Notes under the pieces: generated by a model
Seen by the model: the letters and a program-made list of their open reading frames with translations, nothing else
What the model was told of the DNA's origin: nothing
The model's database searches: none
Shown: one piece after another, positions 46,511 to 56,189 of the stretch
Position numbering within the stretch: position 1 is the stretch's first letter
How the letters are laid out: each line of letters starts with the position of its first letter
Position numbers and translations under genes: made by a program
Assembly: GCF_030708075.1 (NCBI RefSeq)
Contig: NZ_CP117982.1
Span: 2,745,302-2,809,301 of the forward strand
Origin: Candidatus Epulonipiscium viviparus
GTDB lineage: Bacteria > Bacillota > Clostridia > Lachnospirales > Cellulosilyticaceae
Length of the DNA: 64,000 bases
Reading direction: 5' to 3'

Positions 46511-48844
46511 TTATACGCGAACATACCCAACCACAAGTTCGCCGGCAGCAGTTTTGCCGATGAGTTTGGCTGCGAAATCGGAAGGGGCATCGCTTAGTTG
46601 TGTATCACCGACAAACGTTAATGCGATACCATCCGGATGCGAAGTAGTTGCCGCGACCGTTGCGCCGCCGCCAAAGTTTACTGCAATAGAAGAGCCGAGT
46701 CTAAATGAATCAAGATCAAAATCATTGCTCATAGAATTCTCGGTTAAAATAAGTAATTGCATATTGCCCAGCCAACGAAGCCTTCGATAAACTATAAGAG
46801 GAAGCACCTGATTTTTGGAGCTGTGATTATCATTGGGATAGTCGAGTTCTTTGGCATAGTCGATGGCGGCCATTGTGAGGTGTGTAGCTCTGCCAAACTG
46901 GTCAACGAGAACGTTGGGTCTCTCAACTTTATGCCAAAGGGTGCGAGTACCATCTGTATATACGGTAAGAGATGGGGCATAAGCAAAGCCGTCTTCATAA
47001 AACCAATTTATTCCATCAGGGGATCGCAAATATACTGCTCTCAAATCTAAGAATGCATTGATAATCATATGAAACTGCACTTCATCTTTCCATACAACGG
47101 GGTCTTCGTAGTCGGAATTTCGATACTCTGCAGGTAGTGATTCGTTGGCAGAAGTGGGTCCGCATAGAACCTGATATGGCCCCAAAATTCCTACATCGCT
47201 TCGGATTGCGATGCCCCGTTTACTCATAAAGTATATCGATCCATCGTCTAATTGTAGACCAGATAAATTGTTGCGCAAGTGAGGAACTTCTGTCGGAGCG
47301 GCATCAACCTCCAAAATGCCTTCGTATTTCCATGGACCTGCAATAGACTTTGAACTCAAAATTATAGGAACGAAGCGAACCAAAATGTATAGCAAATAGG
47401 ATCCGTCGTTCATCAAAATTATGTTGGCATTGTGACCCGAACTGTTAAAATTATCCACACCCTCGGCAGTTGTGTAGGTATATGCTTCGGAGCGTACAAT
47501 CTTAAAAGGACCGGTGGCAGAGTCTGATACTGCATAAGCGACAGTAGATTTAGGCCAGTCCCAATGACCTTTTCTAGTATTCTCGGGCCATCGAACTATA
47601 TTGATATGATACTTGCCGTCTTCTTCGACAATACGACCGCCCCAGTATGAAAATTCGTTGTCTTCGATGCCGTTATTGATATCGCGTGGTTTGGTGTATG
47701 GCTCACCCCAAATGCCGTCGGATACAAACGTTTCAGTTATAGGGAGCGGCAAGATTAAATCGCTAAATGAAGCACCGGGAACTGCAGAAACAGTGGCAAT
47801 TGCGGTAGCAGACAGAGGACTTTCGTTGCCGCTAAAATCTACCGCGGTTATAGCGTAAGTATTGGCGCCGCCTTTGATAGGTAGCAGATCGACGTATTGA
47901 TTGGTGGGATGATGATATGTTAATAGCGACAATGTTTCGGAAATAGAATCGGCTCGATAAATATTATAAAATTCGGTGTCGTGATTTGGGTCAGTCCACG
48001 TGAGAGCAACTTCCCACTTCGACGCGGTTGCTATTAAATCGGTCGGCGCAAGAGAAACGCCATCATCTAGCTTGGTAACAGCAACTGGATAGGATGCCAT
48101 TCTTCCGATTGCAGTCGTGGCAGGTGCGGCACAATAGTAGTAGGTTCGACCGGGAACTGCCGTTGTATCTAAAAATGATGACGCGGCCGATGATGCGATC
48201 TTAGTATAGCCGCTGCGTTTTTGATCGCTTCGATATATATCTGCGAGATGGTTAAACTTGAGCGCAATGCCTTTGGGGGTATCTTTTGCCATAATATTCC
48301 AGAGATCTGCAGCTTGGGTTGACAAAACTAGATCGACATATTCAACGAACACATTAATCTGATGTTGAGATGAAAGAGTGAGCCGAACTTTAGGCATGCC
48401 GTATTCTTCATGTGAAATAATGAAGATGCCCGTAAATTCTTGACTAGGATTAGGTGCAAAAGGTACGGCAATTTTATCGGCCAAAATTATTTCGGCACCA
48501 TGATCAAATATTAAAGATAGCGTAACGGTACCGTCGCATGCATACTCAGACTGAGCAGCAAATCTCCAATATAAAACGTCGCTCTTATGCAACTCTTTGT
48601 CAAAAACGAGTGGTGATGTTGTTGTGTAGACTGCAGTAGCGAGGCCGCCGCTGGATAATCTATCAAACGAAAGCCCCGGTTCTTTGCCTGCAGGTTGCCA
48701 ATATTCTGAGTAGACGTTGATTCGATTTTTGGGTAACCCGCGTGAATTGAATTCAACATTGGCGGCTGCAGCTGCGAAGTCGCCGTCCATTATGCTAGAA
48801 TGAGGGACGTTAAATCCCATCAATGGGTAATCTGTTGGTGACAT
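46511..48844 (-). CDS. Glycoside hydrolase-like protein: beta-sandwich, FN3, five-bladed propeller
   Basis: 777 residues, no signal peptide. The N-terminal about 190 residues look like a beta-sandwich. An FN3-like domain lies near 270-350 (LIATASKWEVALTWTDP, then YNIYRAD). A propeller of the GH43/GH117 type spans about 370-690, with SGHNANIILMNDGSYLLY, NSDYEDPVVWKDEVQFHMI and RPNVLVDQFGRATHLTMAAID. Such enzymes act as exo-glycosidases on plant or algal glycans; the exact family and linkage are not assigned. It stands first in the operon with the sugar importer. CTAGGAGGAATT-like sequence precedes the ATG. Confidence 0.72.
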   Translation of the reverse strand: MSPTDYPLMGFNVPHSSIMDGDFAAAAANVEFNSRGLPKNRINVYSEYWQPAGKEPGLSFDRLSSGGLATAVYTTTSPLVFDKELHKSDVLYWRFAAQSEYACDGTVTLSLIFDHGAEIILADKIAVPFAPNPSQEFTGIFIISHEEYGMPKVRLTLSSQHQINVFVEYVDLVLSTQAADLWNIMAKDTPKGIALKFNHLADIYRSDQKRSGYTKIASSAASSFLDTTAVPGRTYYYCAAPATTAIGRMASYPVAVTKLDDGVSLAPTDLIATASKWEVALTWTDPNHDTEFYNIYRADSISETLSLLTYHHPTNQYVDLLPIKGGANTYAITAVDFSGNESPLSATAIATVSAVPGASFSDLILPLPITETFVSDGIWGEPYTKPRDINNGIEDNEFSYWGGRIVEEDGKYHINIVRWPENTRKGHWDWPKSTVAYAVSDSATGPFKIVRSEAYTYTTAEGVDNFNSSGHNANIILMNDGSYLLYILVRFVPIILSSKSIAGPWKYEGILEVDAAPTEVPHLRNNLSGLQLDDGSIYFMSKRGIAIRSDVGILGPYQVLCGPTSANESLPAEYRNSDYEDPVVWKDEVQFHMIINAFLDLRAVYLRSPDGINWFYEDGFAYAPSLTVYTDGTRTLWHKVERPNVLVDQFGRATHLTMAAIDYAKELDYPNDNHSSKNQVLPLIVYRRLRWLGNMQLLILTENSMSNDFDLDSFRLGSSIAVNFGGGATVAATTSHPDGIALTFVGDTQLSDAPSDFAAKLIGKTAAGELVVGYVRV

Positions 48845-48868
48845 AAAATTCCTCCTAAATTATTATAA

Positions 48869-48964
48869 TTATTTTGTAATAGACGCATTAATCTTGTCGA
48901 TAGCAGCTTGCCACTGACCAGCAATGTTTACGTCTCCTTCATAATTAATAATATGTAACAAAAA
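48869..48964 (-). pseudogene. C-terminal remnant of a second solute-binding protein
   Basis: A short minus-strand frame ending at TAA 48869-48871 reads YEGDVNIAGQWQAAIDKI and then NASITK. This is the typical C-terminus of family-1 sugar-binding proteins and resembles the last residues of the intact binding protein of this locus (IWQVEIDKLNKK). No start codon, signal peptide or upstream body exists, so it is a leftover of a deleted gene. Confidence 0.55.
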
Positions 48965-48994
48965 TATTGTATAATATTTCAAAATATGTGTCAA

Positions 48995-49027
48995 TAAAAA
49001 AGCAGAAGCGAAACACTCACCTCTGCT
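48995..49027 (-). terminator. Terminator of the gltBD operon
   Basis: Stem agcaga / tctgct (49001-49006 and 49022-49027). On the minus strand it is followed by six T and then ATTG. It lies 9 nt past the gltD stop. Confidence 0.8.
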
Positions 49028-49035
49028 AAAATTAA

Positions 49036-50505
49036 TTATAAATTACTGTAGCCCATTAGAGATTTATCAACAGCTCTTGCAACGTCTTGCCCTTCTCGTA
49101 GTGCCCAGACTACAAGACTTTGACCGCGTCGCGCATCTCCAGCGGCATAAACTTTCTCGTGGCTGGTTTGAAAATCTGTCGTTGCTATATTATTTCGCGA
49201 ATCAGATGCCAAACCAAATTGCTCAAAGATATAGTCGCGGGTGCCGACAAACCCTGCGGCAATGAAAACAATGTCTGCGGCAACGTTGAAGTCTTCGCCT
49301 GTTGGTATCATATTTATGCGCCCCGTGGCTTCGTCTTTTTCGGGTTGCAATTTGGCGATCAAAGCACCAGCAACATGATATTCATCGTTGACAAAAAATT
49401 CTTTGACAGTTGCAGAAAAAATGCGAGGGTCTTCACCGAACTTGGCAATTGCCTCGTGTTGTCCATAGTCGGTTTTGAGAGTGCGAGGATATTCGGGCCA
49501 CGGATTGTTAGAATCGCGAGATGCGGGAGGTTCGGGCATCATCTCGATTTGAATAACGGATGAAGCACCTTGCCTAATTGCTGTTCCCACGCAATCGTTG
49601 CCTGTATCGCCACCGCCTATAACGAGCACGTTTTTGCGTTCGGCAGAGATTGGAGAGGGGTGCCCATTTAGTAGAGATCGGGTGGCTTCTGTTAGATAAT
49701 CTACTGCCATATATATGCCGTTTGCCTCGTTGTTTGCGGCGAGGATGCGGCGCGGATTCTCAGCACCAGTACACAGTATTACTCGATCATACCGGTCAAC
49801 TAGCTCTGCAGCAGAAACATTGGCGCCAACGTTAGCGTTGATGATAAACTCGATGCCTTCTTGTTTCATTATATTAACTCGGCGATCGATAATATGCTTT
49901 TCGATTTTCATATTGGGAATGCCATACATCAGCAAACCGCCAACTCGATCAGACTTTTCGTATACAGTAACGTTGTGCCCGCGTTTGTTTAGCCAATCTG
50001 CAGCTGCCAATCCAGCAGGGCCGGAGCCAACTACTGCAATTCGTTTGCCGGTGCGAGAGAGAATGGGCTCTGCTTTGATATAGCCTTTGTCGTAGGCGTT
50101 TTCGCTGATGGCATATTCATTTTCTTTGATTGTAACGGCAAAGCCAGATGTGTAGCCGCATATACAAGCAACTTCGCATGGTGCGGGACAAACTCTCGAA
50201 GTAAATTCGGGGAAGCGGTTTGTAACTCGTAGACGTTTGTGCGCCTCCTTCAGATTGCCAGTATAAATCAGTTCGTTCCATTCGGGAATTAGATTGTTAA
50301 GAGGGCATCCGGTAGTTGAATTGTTTAGAATCATTCCATAATTACAATACGGAACGCCGCAGTCCATGCATCGAGCTCCCTGTTTTTGGCGATCTTCGGC
50401 ATCAAGAGGAATGTGAAACTCGTTATAATTATTAATTCGTGTGTGTGCGTCTATTTCGTGTGCATCTTTTCTTGCATATTCTAAAAAACCTGTAAGTTTT
50501 CCCAC
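49036..50505 (-). CDS. gltD: Glutamate synthase (NADPH) small subunit
   Basis: 489 residues. It supplies electrons from NAD(P)H to the large subunit. The N-terminal iron-sulfur region shows CMDCGVPYCN, CPLNN and CPAPCEVACICG (about residues 45-110). The FAD-binding motif VVGSGPAGLAAADWL is near 155-170, and the NADPH-binding VIGGGDTGNDCVGT is near 295-310. It starts 6 nt after gltB, preceded by AAAGGGGG within the end of gltB. Confidence 0.95.
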   Translation of the reverse strand: MGKLTGFLEYARKDAHEIDAHTRINNYNEFHIPLDAEDRQKQGARCMDCGVPYCNYGMILNNSTTGCPLNNLIPEWNELIYTGNLKEAHKRLRVTNRFPEFTSRVCPAPCEVACICGYTSGFAVTIKENEYAISENAYDKGYIKAEPILSRTGKRIAVVGSGPAGLAAADWLNKRGHNVTVYEKSDRVGGLLMYGIPNMKIEKHIIDRRVNIMKQEGIEFIINANVGANVSAAELVDRYDRVILCTGAENPRRILAANNEANGIYMAVDYLTEATRSLLNGHPSPISAERKNVLVIGGGDTGNDCVGTAIRQGASSVIQIEMMPEPPASRDSNNPWPEYPRTLKTDYGQHEAIAKFGEDPRIFSATVKEFFVNDEYHVAGALIAKLQPEKDEATGRINMIPTGEDFNVAADIVFIAAGFVGTRDYIFEQFGLASDSRNNIATTDFQTSHEKVYAAGDARRGQSLVVWALREGQDVARAVDKSLMGYSNL

Positions 50506-50511
50506 GGCAAT

Positions 50512-53500
50512 TTACCCCCTTTTAATATTGTAGAAAGCTTCAATTTCAGCTTGCTCGACATCTAGTCCAGTTTCCATCATTTTACCAATTTGCTTAATCA
50601 TTTTGTCATAATCATGAGGCAAGATTTTTTTGAATTTTGGTAAATAGGCTTCGAAATTATCCAAAATCTTTTTGGCATTGTTGCTACCAGTGGCATGGTA
50701 GTGATTGGATATAAGTTGCTTGAGGGTTTGTTTGTCGTGCTTGTCGGTGATTTCATCGATAGAAACCATGGCCTTGTTCACTCGCAAATATAAATCGTTG
50801 TGCTCATCTAAAACGTAGGCAGTTCCGCCAGACATTCCAGCGGCAAAGTTTTTGCCAGTATGCCCCAATACAACAACAATCCCGCCGGTCATATATTCAC
50901 AGCAATGGTCGCCAACGCCCTCTACAACAGCTTGCGCACCAGAGTTTCGAACAGCAAACCTCTCACCTGCAGAGCCCCAAATATATGCTCGCCCAGATGT
51001 TGCGCCATATAATGCGACGTTGCCGATAACGATGTTTGTAGACTTATCAAAGCTGACGTTTTTTTTAGGATACACAATGATTTTGCCGCCAGAAAGCCCC
51101 TTGCCGAGATAATCGTTTGCATCGCCTTCGATTTCGATAGTAAGACCTGCGGGAATGAATGCTCCAACGCTCTGGCCGATGCTGCCGAGACATTTAATCG
51201 TAAAGGTATCGTGAGGGAGAGTGTCACCAAACTTTCGGGTGATGTGAGATCCAAAAATAGTGCCGAGAGTTCTGTCTTGGTTGTCAACTTTTAGCTCTAA
51301 AAATTTTGGTGTGGCAGTTTCTAGTGCGTCCGCAAAGTGTGGTACGATTGTTTTGAGGTCCGTCGTGTTTTCGAGTTCAAAGTTATATTTTTCTGCAGGA
51401 TTAAAAGATTGATGGCTATTGGCAATTTCTGGGTGATATAAAATTTTGGAGAGGTCGAGTTTTTTAGCACGTGCGGAGACGCCCTCGGTTTTTTGTCGTA
51501 AAAATTCGACGTGCCCAGTGAGTTCTTTAACACTTCGAACGCCTAGTCGGGCCATGTATTCTCTTAGATCTCTTGCCATAAATAACATGAAATTTTCAAC
51601 ATACTCTGGCTTGCCTGCAAATCTCTCGCGCAGGACTGGGTTTTGCGTTGCGATTCCCATAGGGCAAGTGTCTAGGTTACATACTCTCATCATTACACAT
51701 CCTAAGGCAATGAGCGCTCCTGTTGCAAACGAAAATTGTTCTGCACCTAAAATGGCTGCGATGGCTAAGTCACGGCCGCTCATCATTTTACTATCAGCTT
51801 CGAGTTGAATTTTATCTCGCAACTGATTTAATACTAGCGTTTGATGAACCTCGGCAACGCCAAGCTCCCAAGGCATTCCTGCATTGATTATGGAAGTTTT
51901 AGGTGCCGCACCTGTGCCACCGTCGTATCCGCTTATTGTAATGTGCCCAGCGCCGGCTTTTGCAACCCCTGCAGCGACTGTCCCAACTCCGGCGTCAGAT
52001 ACTAGTTTTACAGAAATATTAGCGTTGGTATTGGCATTTTTGAGGTCAAAGATTAGCTGTGCCAGGTCTTCGATAGAGTAAATATCGTGATGAGGGGGAG
52101 GACTAATGAGACCAACTCCAGAAATTGAGTGCCTAGTTTTGGCAATCCATGGGTATACTTTTGCTCCAGGGAGATGGCCGCCTTCTCCGGGCTTGGCACC
52201 TTGCGCAATTTTAATCTGAATTTCTTCGGCACTGACGAGGTATTTGCTAGTAACTCCAAATCGCGCCGAAGCCACTTGCTTAACCTTACTATTTTTGTTG
52301 GTGCCGAAGCGTTCTGGAGCTTCACCGCCTTCTCCGGTATTGCTTTTTGCGCCAAGATTGTTCATGGCAATAGCAAGAGTTTCATGCGCTTCCGCACTGA
52401 GCGAGCCGTAACTCATAGGGCCAGTGGAGAATCTTTTTACGATTTGATACTCATCTTCAACTTCGTTGATGTCGATGCCACCATCTTCTGCAAAATTAAA
52501 ATCAAAAAGGTTGCGCAGGTGAATCTCAACATTGGTATTAACCTTGCTGGTATATTCTTTAAAGAGATCGTAATTGCCGGTTTGCACAGCTCGCTGCAAA
52601 GTAAATAGCGTATCTGGAGTGTATAGATGTTGCTCGGCACCGGCTCTCATTTTGTGAACACCGGCGCTTGGCAGTTCGTTGAGCGTATCGAGCGCTAGCG
52701 GATCGAATGCTTTTTCATGATGGGCAGTAACATCGTCGTCGATATCGTTGATGTCAATTCCCTCGATTCTGCTAATAGTACCGATAAAATATTTGTTAAC
52801 AAGCGAGCTAGATAAGCCGATGGCTTCGAAAATTTTACTGCCTTGATAGCTTTGGATAGTGGAAATTCCCATCTTAGATGCAATCTTGACGATACCATCG
52901 ATCACAGCTTTGTTATAATCTGAGACAGCAACATAATAATCTTTGATCAGTACATTGTTATCTACTAAATTGCGTATAGTTTGATGCGCAAGGTATGGAT
53001 TTACCGCGCAGGCGCCGTATCCGAGCAGAGTTGCAAAATCGTGGACGTCGCGTGGCTCTGCGGTTTCGAGTATGAGCGCTATTGCGGTACGTTTTTTGGT
53101 AATAATTAGGTGCGATGAAATAGCTGCAGTGGCCAGTAGAGAAGGAATGGCTTTGCGATATTCATCGACGCCGCGGTCGGATAAAATAATTACGTTGGCA
53201 TTATCTCGGTATGCGCGATCGACGGCAATGCAAAGGCGCTGAATAGCGTCATCTAGATTTTGATTCTTGTAATATAGTAAAGAAATCGTTTTAACCACAA
53301 ATCCTGGCTTGTTCATATGCTGAATTTTTATTAAATCTATTTCGGTGAGAATAGGGTTATTAACTTTGAGAACGCGGCAGTTGTCGGGCGTATCGATGAG
53401 AATATTGCCTCGTGCGCCAATATAGGTGCTAGTATCCGTAACAACTTTTTCGCGTATCGCATCTATTGGAGGGTTGGTCACCTGGGCAAAGCGCTGTTTA

Positions 53501-55011
53501 AAGTAGCTCGAAAGTTTGGGATGATTTTTGCTTAGCGGAGCAATAGGTGTGTCATCTCCCATCGCACCAGTGGGCTCGATAGCATTTTTGGCCATAGGCA
53601 AAATTATTTCTCGAACATCTTCGTAGCTATATCCGAATGCTTTTTGAATGGTAGCAAGATCTTTTGTTGGATAAACCTCGGGCTTGAGTGGTGGAATAGG
53701 CAACGACGCGAGTGTTACCAAATTTTTATCGAGCCACTCGCCATAAGGATGTGCAGCGGCCAAATTGTCTTTAATTTCGGTATCAGAAATCAGTGCTTGT
53801 TTGTTTAGATCAACTAGTAACATTTTGCCCGGATGCAATCTGTCTTTAATTTCGATTTCTTCATCGTCGAGCTGCAATACTCCTACTTCACTAGATAAAA
53901 TTAGGCGATTATCTTTGGTGACATAATATCTAGAGGGGCGAAGTCCGTTGCGATCGAGGATAGCTCCGAGTATGTCTCCGTCACAAAAAACTACTGCCGC
54001 AGGGCCATCCCAAGGCTCAATCATCGTTGCGTAGTATGCGTAAAAATCTCGCTTTAGGCGGCTCATTTCTGTGTTTGCCCAAGGCTCGGGAATCATGGTC
54101 ATTACAGCTTTTGGCAAAGTCATTCCGTTCATAACCATAAACTCTAGTGCATTGTCGAGCATGGCGCTATCGGAACCGGTTGAATCTACGATAGGATAAG
54201 TCTTTTCGGTATCTGCATATTCGCTACAAACTGTTTCTTCTCTAGCGATCATTAAATCTACATTACCATTGATGGTGTTGATCTCGCCGTTGTGCATGAT
54301 AAATCGGTTTGGATGCGCTCTTTTCCAGCTTGGCAAAGTGTTGGTAGAAAATCGGCTATGAACCATGCCCATGGCAGATTCGTAGGTTGGGTCCATCAAG
54401 TCTAAATAAAACGTACCGAGCTGTTTTACCAGAAACATTCCTTTGTATACGATAGTCCTGCTAGACATGCTACAAACATAAGTATCAGCAGTTTTTGCCT
54501 GTTCGAATACGCGGCGGATGATGTATAGCTGGCGATCGAAATCGAGTCCTTTGGCAATATTTTTAGGGCGGCGGATAAATGGTTGCCATATAGAAGGCAT
54601 GCATTCTCTAGCAACATGACCCAAAACATCGGGATTTACAGGAACTTCTCTCCAGCCAATAAATTGCCCACCCTCTTTGCGAACAATCATTTCAAAAAGT
54701 TTTTGTTCCTGAGCACGTTTTTGAGTATCCTGAGTGAAGAAGATCATCCCCACGCCATAATCTCTCTCGTTTCCAATATCAAGACCCAACATATTACACT
54801 CTTTTGTAAAAAATTTATGACCCACTTGTACCATAATCCCGACACCGTCGCCGGTTTCGCCACTAGCATCTTTGCCGGCGCGATGCTCGAGATGTTCAAC
54901 AATTCTAAGTGAATCCTGAACTGTTTTATGGGTTTTATTGCCAAAAATATCAACAACAGCACCAATGCCGCAATTATCGTGTTCAAACTGCTCACTGTAT
55001 AGTCCGTTCAT
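50512..55011 (-). CDS. gltB: Glutamate synthase (NADPH) large subunit
   Basis: 1499 residues. It makes two glutamates from glutamine and 2-oxoglutarate, so it takes up the ammonia freed by urease after glutamine synthetase. The glutaminase nucleophile is Cys14 in HDNCGIGAV, exposed after removal of a 13-residue propeptide. The central and FMN domains follow, with the 3Fe-4S Cys set in CVMMRVCNLDTCPMGIATQ, and the C-terminal domain carries repeated GGxxxY turns. GAAAGGAG precedes the ATG. Confidence 0.97.
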   Translation of the reverse strand: MNGLYSEQFEHDNCGIGAVVDIFGNKTHKTVQDSLRIVEHLEHRAGKDASGETGDGVGIMVQVGHKFFTKECNMLGLDIGNERDYGVGMIFFTQDTQKRAQEQKLFEMIVRKEGGQFIGWREVPVNPDVLGHVARECMPSIWQPFIRRPKNIAKGLDFDRQLYIIRRVFEQAKTADTYVCSMSSRTIVYKGMFLVKQLGTFYLDLMDPTYESAMGMVHSRFSTNTLPSWKRAHPNRFIMHNGEINTINGNVDLMIAREETVCSEYADTEKTYPIVDSTGSDSAMLDNALEFMVMNGMTLPKAVMTMIPEPWANTEMSRLKRDFYAYYATMIEPWDGPAAVVFCDGDILGAILDRNGLRPSRYYVTKDNRLILSSEVGVLQLDDEEIEIKDRLHPGKMLLVDLNKQALISDTEIKDNLAAAHPYGEWLDKNLVTLASLPIPPLKPEVYPTKDLATIQKAFGYSYEDVREIILPMAKNAIEPTGAMGDDTPIAPLSKNHPKLSSYFKQRFAQVTNPPIDAIREKVVTDTSTYIGARGNILIDTPDNCRVLKVNNPILTEIDLIKIQHMNKPGFVVKTISLLYYKNQNLDDAIQRLCIAVDRAYRDNANVIILSDRGVDEYRKAIPSLLATAAISSHLIITKKRTAIALILETAEPRDVHDFATLLGYGACAVNPYLAHQTIRNLVDNNVLIKDYYVAVSDYNKAVIDGIVKIASKMGISTIQSYQGSKIFEAIGLSSSLVNKYFIGTISRIEGIDINDIDDDVTAHHEKAFDPLALDTLNELPSAGVHKMRAGAEQHLYTPDTLFTLQRAVQTGNYDLFKEYTSKVNTNVEIHLRNLFDFNFAEDGGIDINEVEDEYQIVKRFSTGPMSYGSLSAEAHETLAIAMNNLGAKSNTGEGGEAPERFGTNKNSKVKQVASARFGVTSKYLVSAEEIQIKIAQGAKPGEGGHLPGAKVYPWIAKTRHSISGVGLISPPPHHDIYSIEDLAQLIFDLKNANTNANISVKLVSDAGVGTVAAGVAKAGAGHITISGYDGGTGAAPKTSIINAGMPWELGVAEVHQTLVLNQLRDKIQLEADSKMMSGRDLAIAAILGAEQFSFATGALIALGCVMMRVCNLDTCPMGIATQNPVLRERFAGKPEYVENFMLFMARDLREYMARLGVRSVKELTGHVEFLRQKTEGVSARAKKLDLSKILYHPEIANSHQSFNPAEKYNFELENTTDLKTIVPHFADALETATPKFLELKVDNQDRTLGTIFGSHITRKFGDTLPHDTFTIKCLGSIGQSVGAFIPAGLTIEIEGDANDYLGKGLSGGKIIVYPKKNVSFDKSTNIVIGNVALYGATSGRAYIWGSAGERFAVRNSGAQAVVEGVGDHCCEYMTGGIVVVLGHTGKNFAAGMSGGTAYVLDEHNDLYLRVNKAMVSIDEITDKHDKQTLKQLISNHYHATGSNNAKKILDNFEAYLPKFKKILPHDYDKMIKQIGKMMETGLDVEQAEIEAFYNIKRG

Positions 55012-55043
55012 TTATAAACTCCTTTCAAATGATAAAATAAGAT

Positions 55044-55111
55044 AAAACAAAAAGAGGGTCACCAAACAAGCTTGTGGAGTAATCTACCACAAACAAAATT
55101 TAGAACCCCCC
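55044..55111 (-). terminator. Leader terminator (attenuator) of gltBD
   Basis: On the minus strand a GGGGGTT / GACCCTC outer stem (55105-55111 with 55054-55060, with G-U pairs) encloses a perfect ttgtgg / ccacaa stem, and TTTTTGTTTT follows. It lies between the gltB promoter and gltB, so it can act as an attenuator as well as ending transcripts of the upstream deacetylase gene. The 5' end can instead fold as agaac / gttct with a purine loop, which would compete with it. Confidence 0.6.
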
Positions 55112-55127
55112 TTGTTCTTATTTAGAT

Positions 55128-55156
55128 ATTATAAAATAGATTTATGGATGTTGCAA
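55128..55156 (-). promoter_or_regulatory. Promoter of gltBD
   Basis: Minus strand: TTGCAA at 55151-55156, a 17-nt spacer and TATAAT at 55128-55133. The predicted start near 55121 places the leader terminator at the very beginning of the transcript. Confidence 0.7.
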
Positions 55157-55224
55157 GTAAAAAGAAATTGTCCGTCAAAAAAATAAAATTATGAAATGTG
55201 ACTGAATTAGGAAATACAGCTAAA

Positions 55225-56022
55225 TTATTTATCGAATTGGTAATGAAATTCTTTAGTATTGTTGTTAATAGGAGCAAAAGTGTATCCTTGTGCTTTGTAA
55301 TACTCATAAATAGATTCGATAGATTTAACTGTATTTTTGTTATTTAAATTGCAATGAGCAAGAATAATTCTTTCAGGAATCTTGTTGCTAACAATTTTAG
55401 CATTATTGATAAGTTCTTCGACGGTGGCATCTGGTCGAACGCCATCTTCTAGATTAACGTTCCAATCAAAGATAGTATATCCTGCCGATTTAATTTGGTC
55501 GTAAAATTCTTGATTGAGTTTACCGGCACTGCCGCCTGGAAATCTAATAAATTTTATATTTGCATCTGTGCCCAAAACTTCATTTATATAGTCTGCAGTC
55601 TGTTGCATTTCTTGGAGAAATACATCGGGGCTGCTATAAATTTTTTTATAATCGTGAGAGTAGGTATGAAGGCCTATGCTGTGTCCTTCGTTATAGATGC
55701 GTTTTAATATGTCTTCCTTTTGATAGATTTCTTTTCCGACCACAAAAAATGTTGCTTTTATATTGAGCCTTTTTAGCTCATCGAGGATTTGATCTGTAAT
55801 ATCGCTAGTGGGTCCATCGTCAAAAGTAAAATAAGCAATTTTTTCGTTGGCAACATCCTGTGGGGCAGACGGGGCTTCTTCGTCTTTTGGAGTAGCATTA
55901 GAGTTATCAGTAATATCAAATGTTATTATGTCCACCGTTGTCGATGCATATACCTTAGGTGAGCTAGTAATTGACAACGCAAGAGCTGCTATTATAAAGA
56001 ATAAATTCATAAACCGGATCAT
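55225..56022 (-). CDS. Secreted polysaccharide deacetylase (NodB domain, CE4)
   Basis: 265 residues. A signal peptide (about 1-26) is followed by a short linker and the NodB domain. Conserved motifs are TFDDGPTSD (catalytic Asp and metal Asp, about residues 68-76), HSIGLHTYSHDY (metal His) and RFPGGSAG. A late LAHCNLNN carries the last catalytic His. The enzyme removes acetyl groups from peptidoglycan or another N-acetylated glycan outside the cell; PdaA/PdaB-like spore functions are possible. GAGGAGAG precedes the ATG. Confidence 0.87.
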   Translation of the reverse strand: MIRFMNLFFIIAALALSITSSPKVYASTTVDIITFDITDNSNATPKDEEAPSAPQDVANEKIAYFTFDDGPTSDITDQILDELKRLNIKATFFVVGKEIYQKEDILKRIYNEGHSIGLHTYSHDYKKIYSSPDVFLQEMQQTADYINEVLGTDANIKFIRFPGGSAGKLNQEFYDQIKSAGYTIFDWNVNLEDGVRPDATVEELINNAKIVSNKIPERIILAHCNLNNKNTVKSIESIYEYYKAQGYTFAPINNNTKEFHYQFDK

Positions 56023-56124
56023 TTTTTCTCTCCTCTGAATAAAATTAATTTACTGTTAGTATACCTGATTTTAGTATTTTTATAATTGTTGTAGGTACAA
56101 AATAACAAAATGGACGAGATAGCA

Positions 56125-56153
56125 TTGAAAAAAAGCTGAAAACATAATATAAT
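56125..56153 (+). promoter_or_regulatory. Promoter of the PAS histidine kinase gene
   Basis: TTGAAA at 56125-56130, a 17-nt spacer and TATAAT at 56148-56153, followed by the kinase start about 37 nt later. Confidence 0.65.
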
Positions 56154-56189
56154 TTTTTTTAAGAATTTATTTTGCAAAGGGGGATTGGT

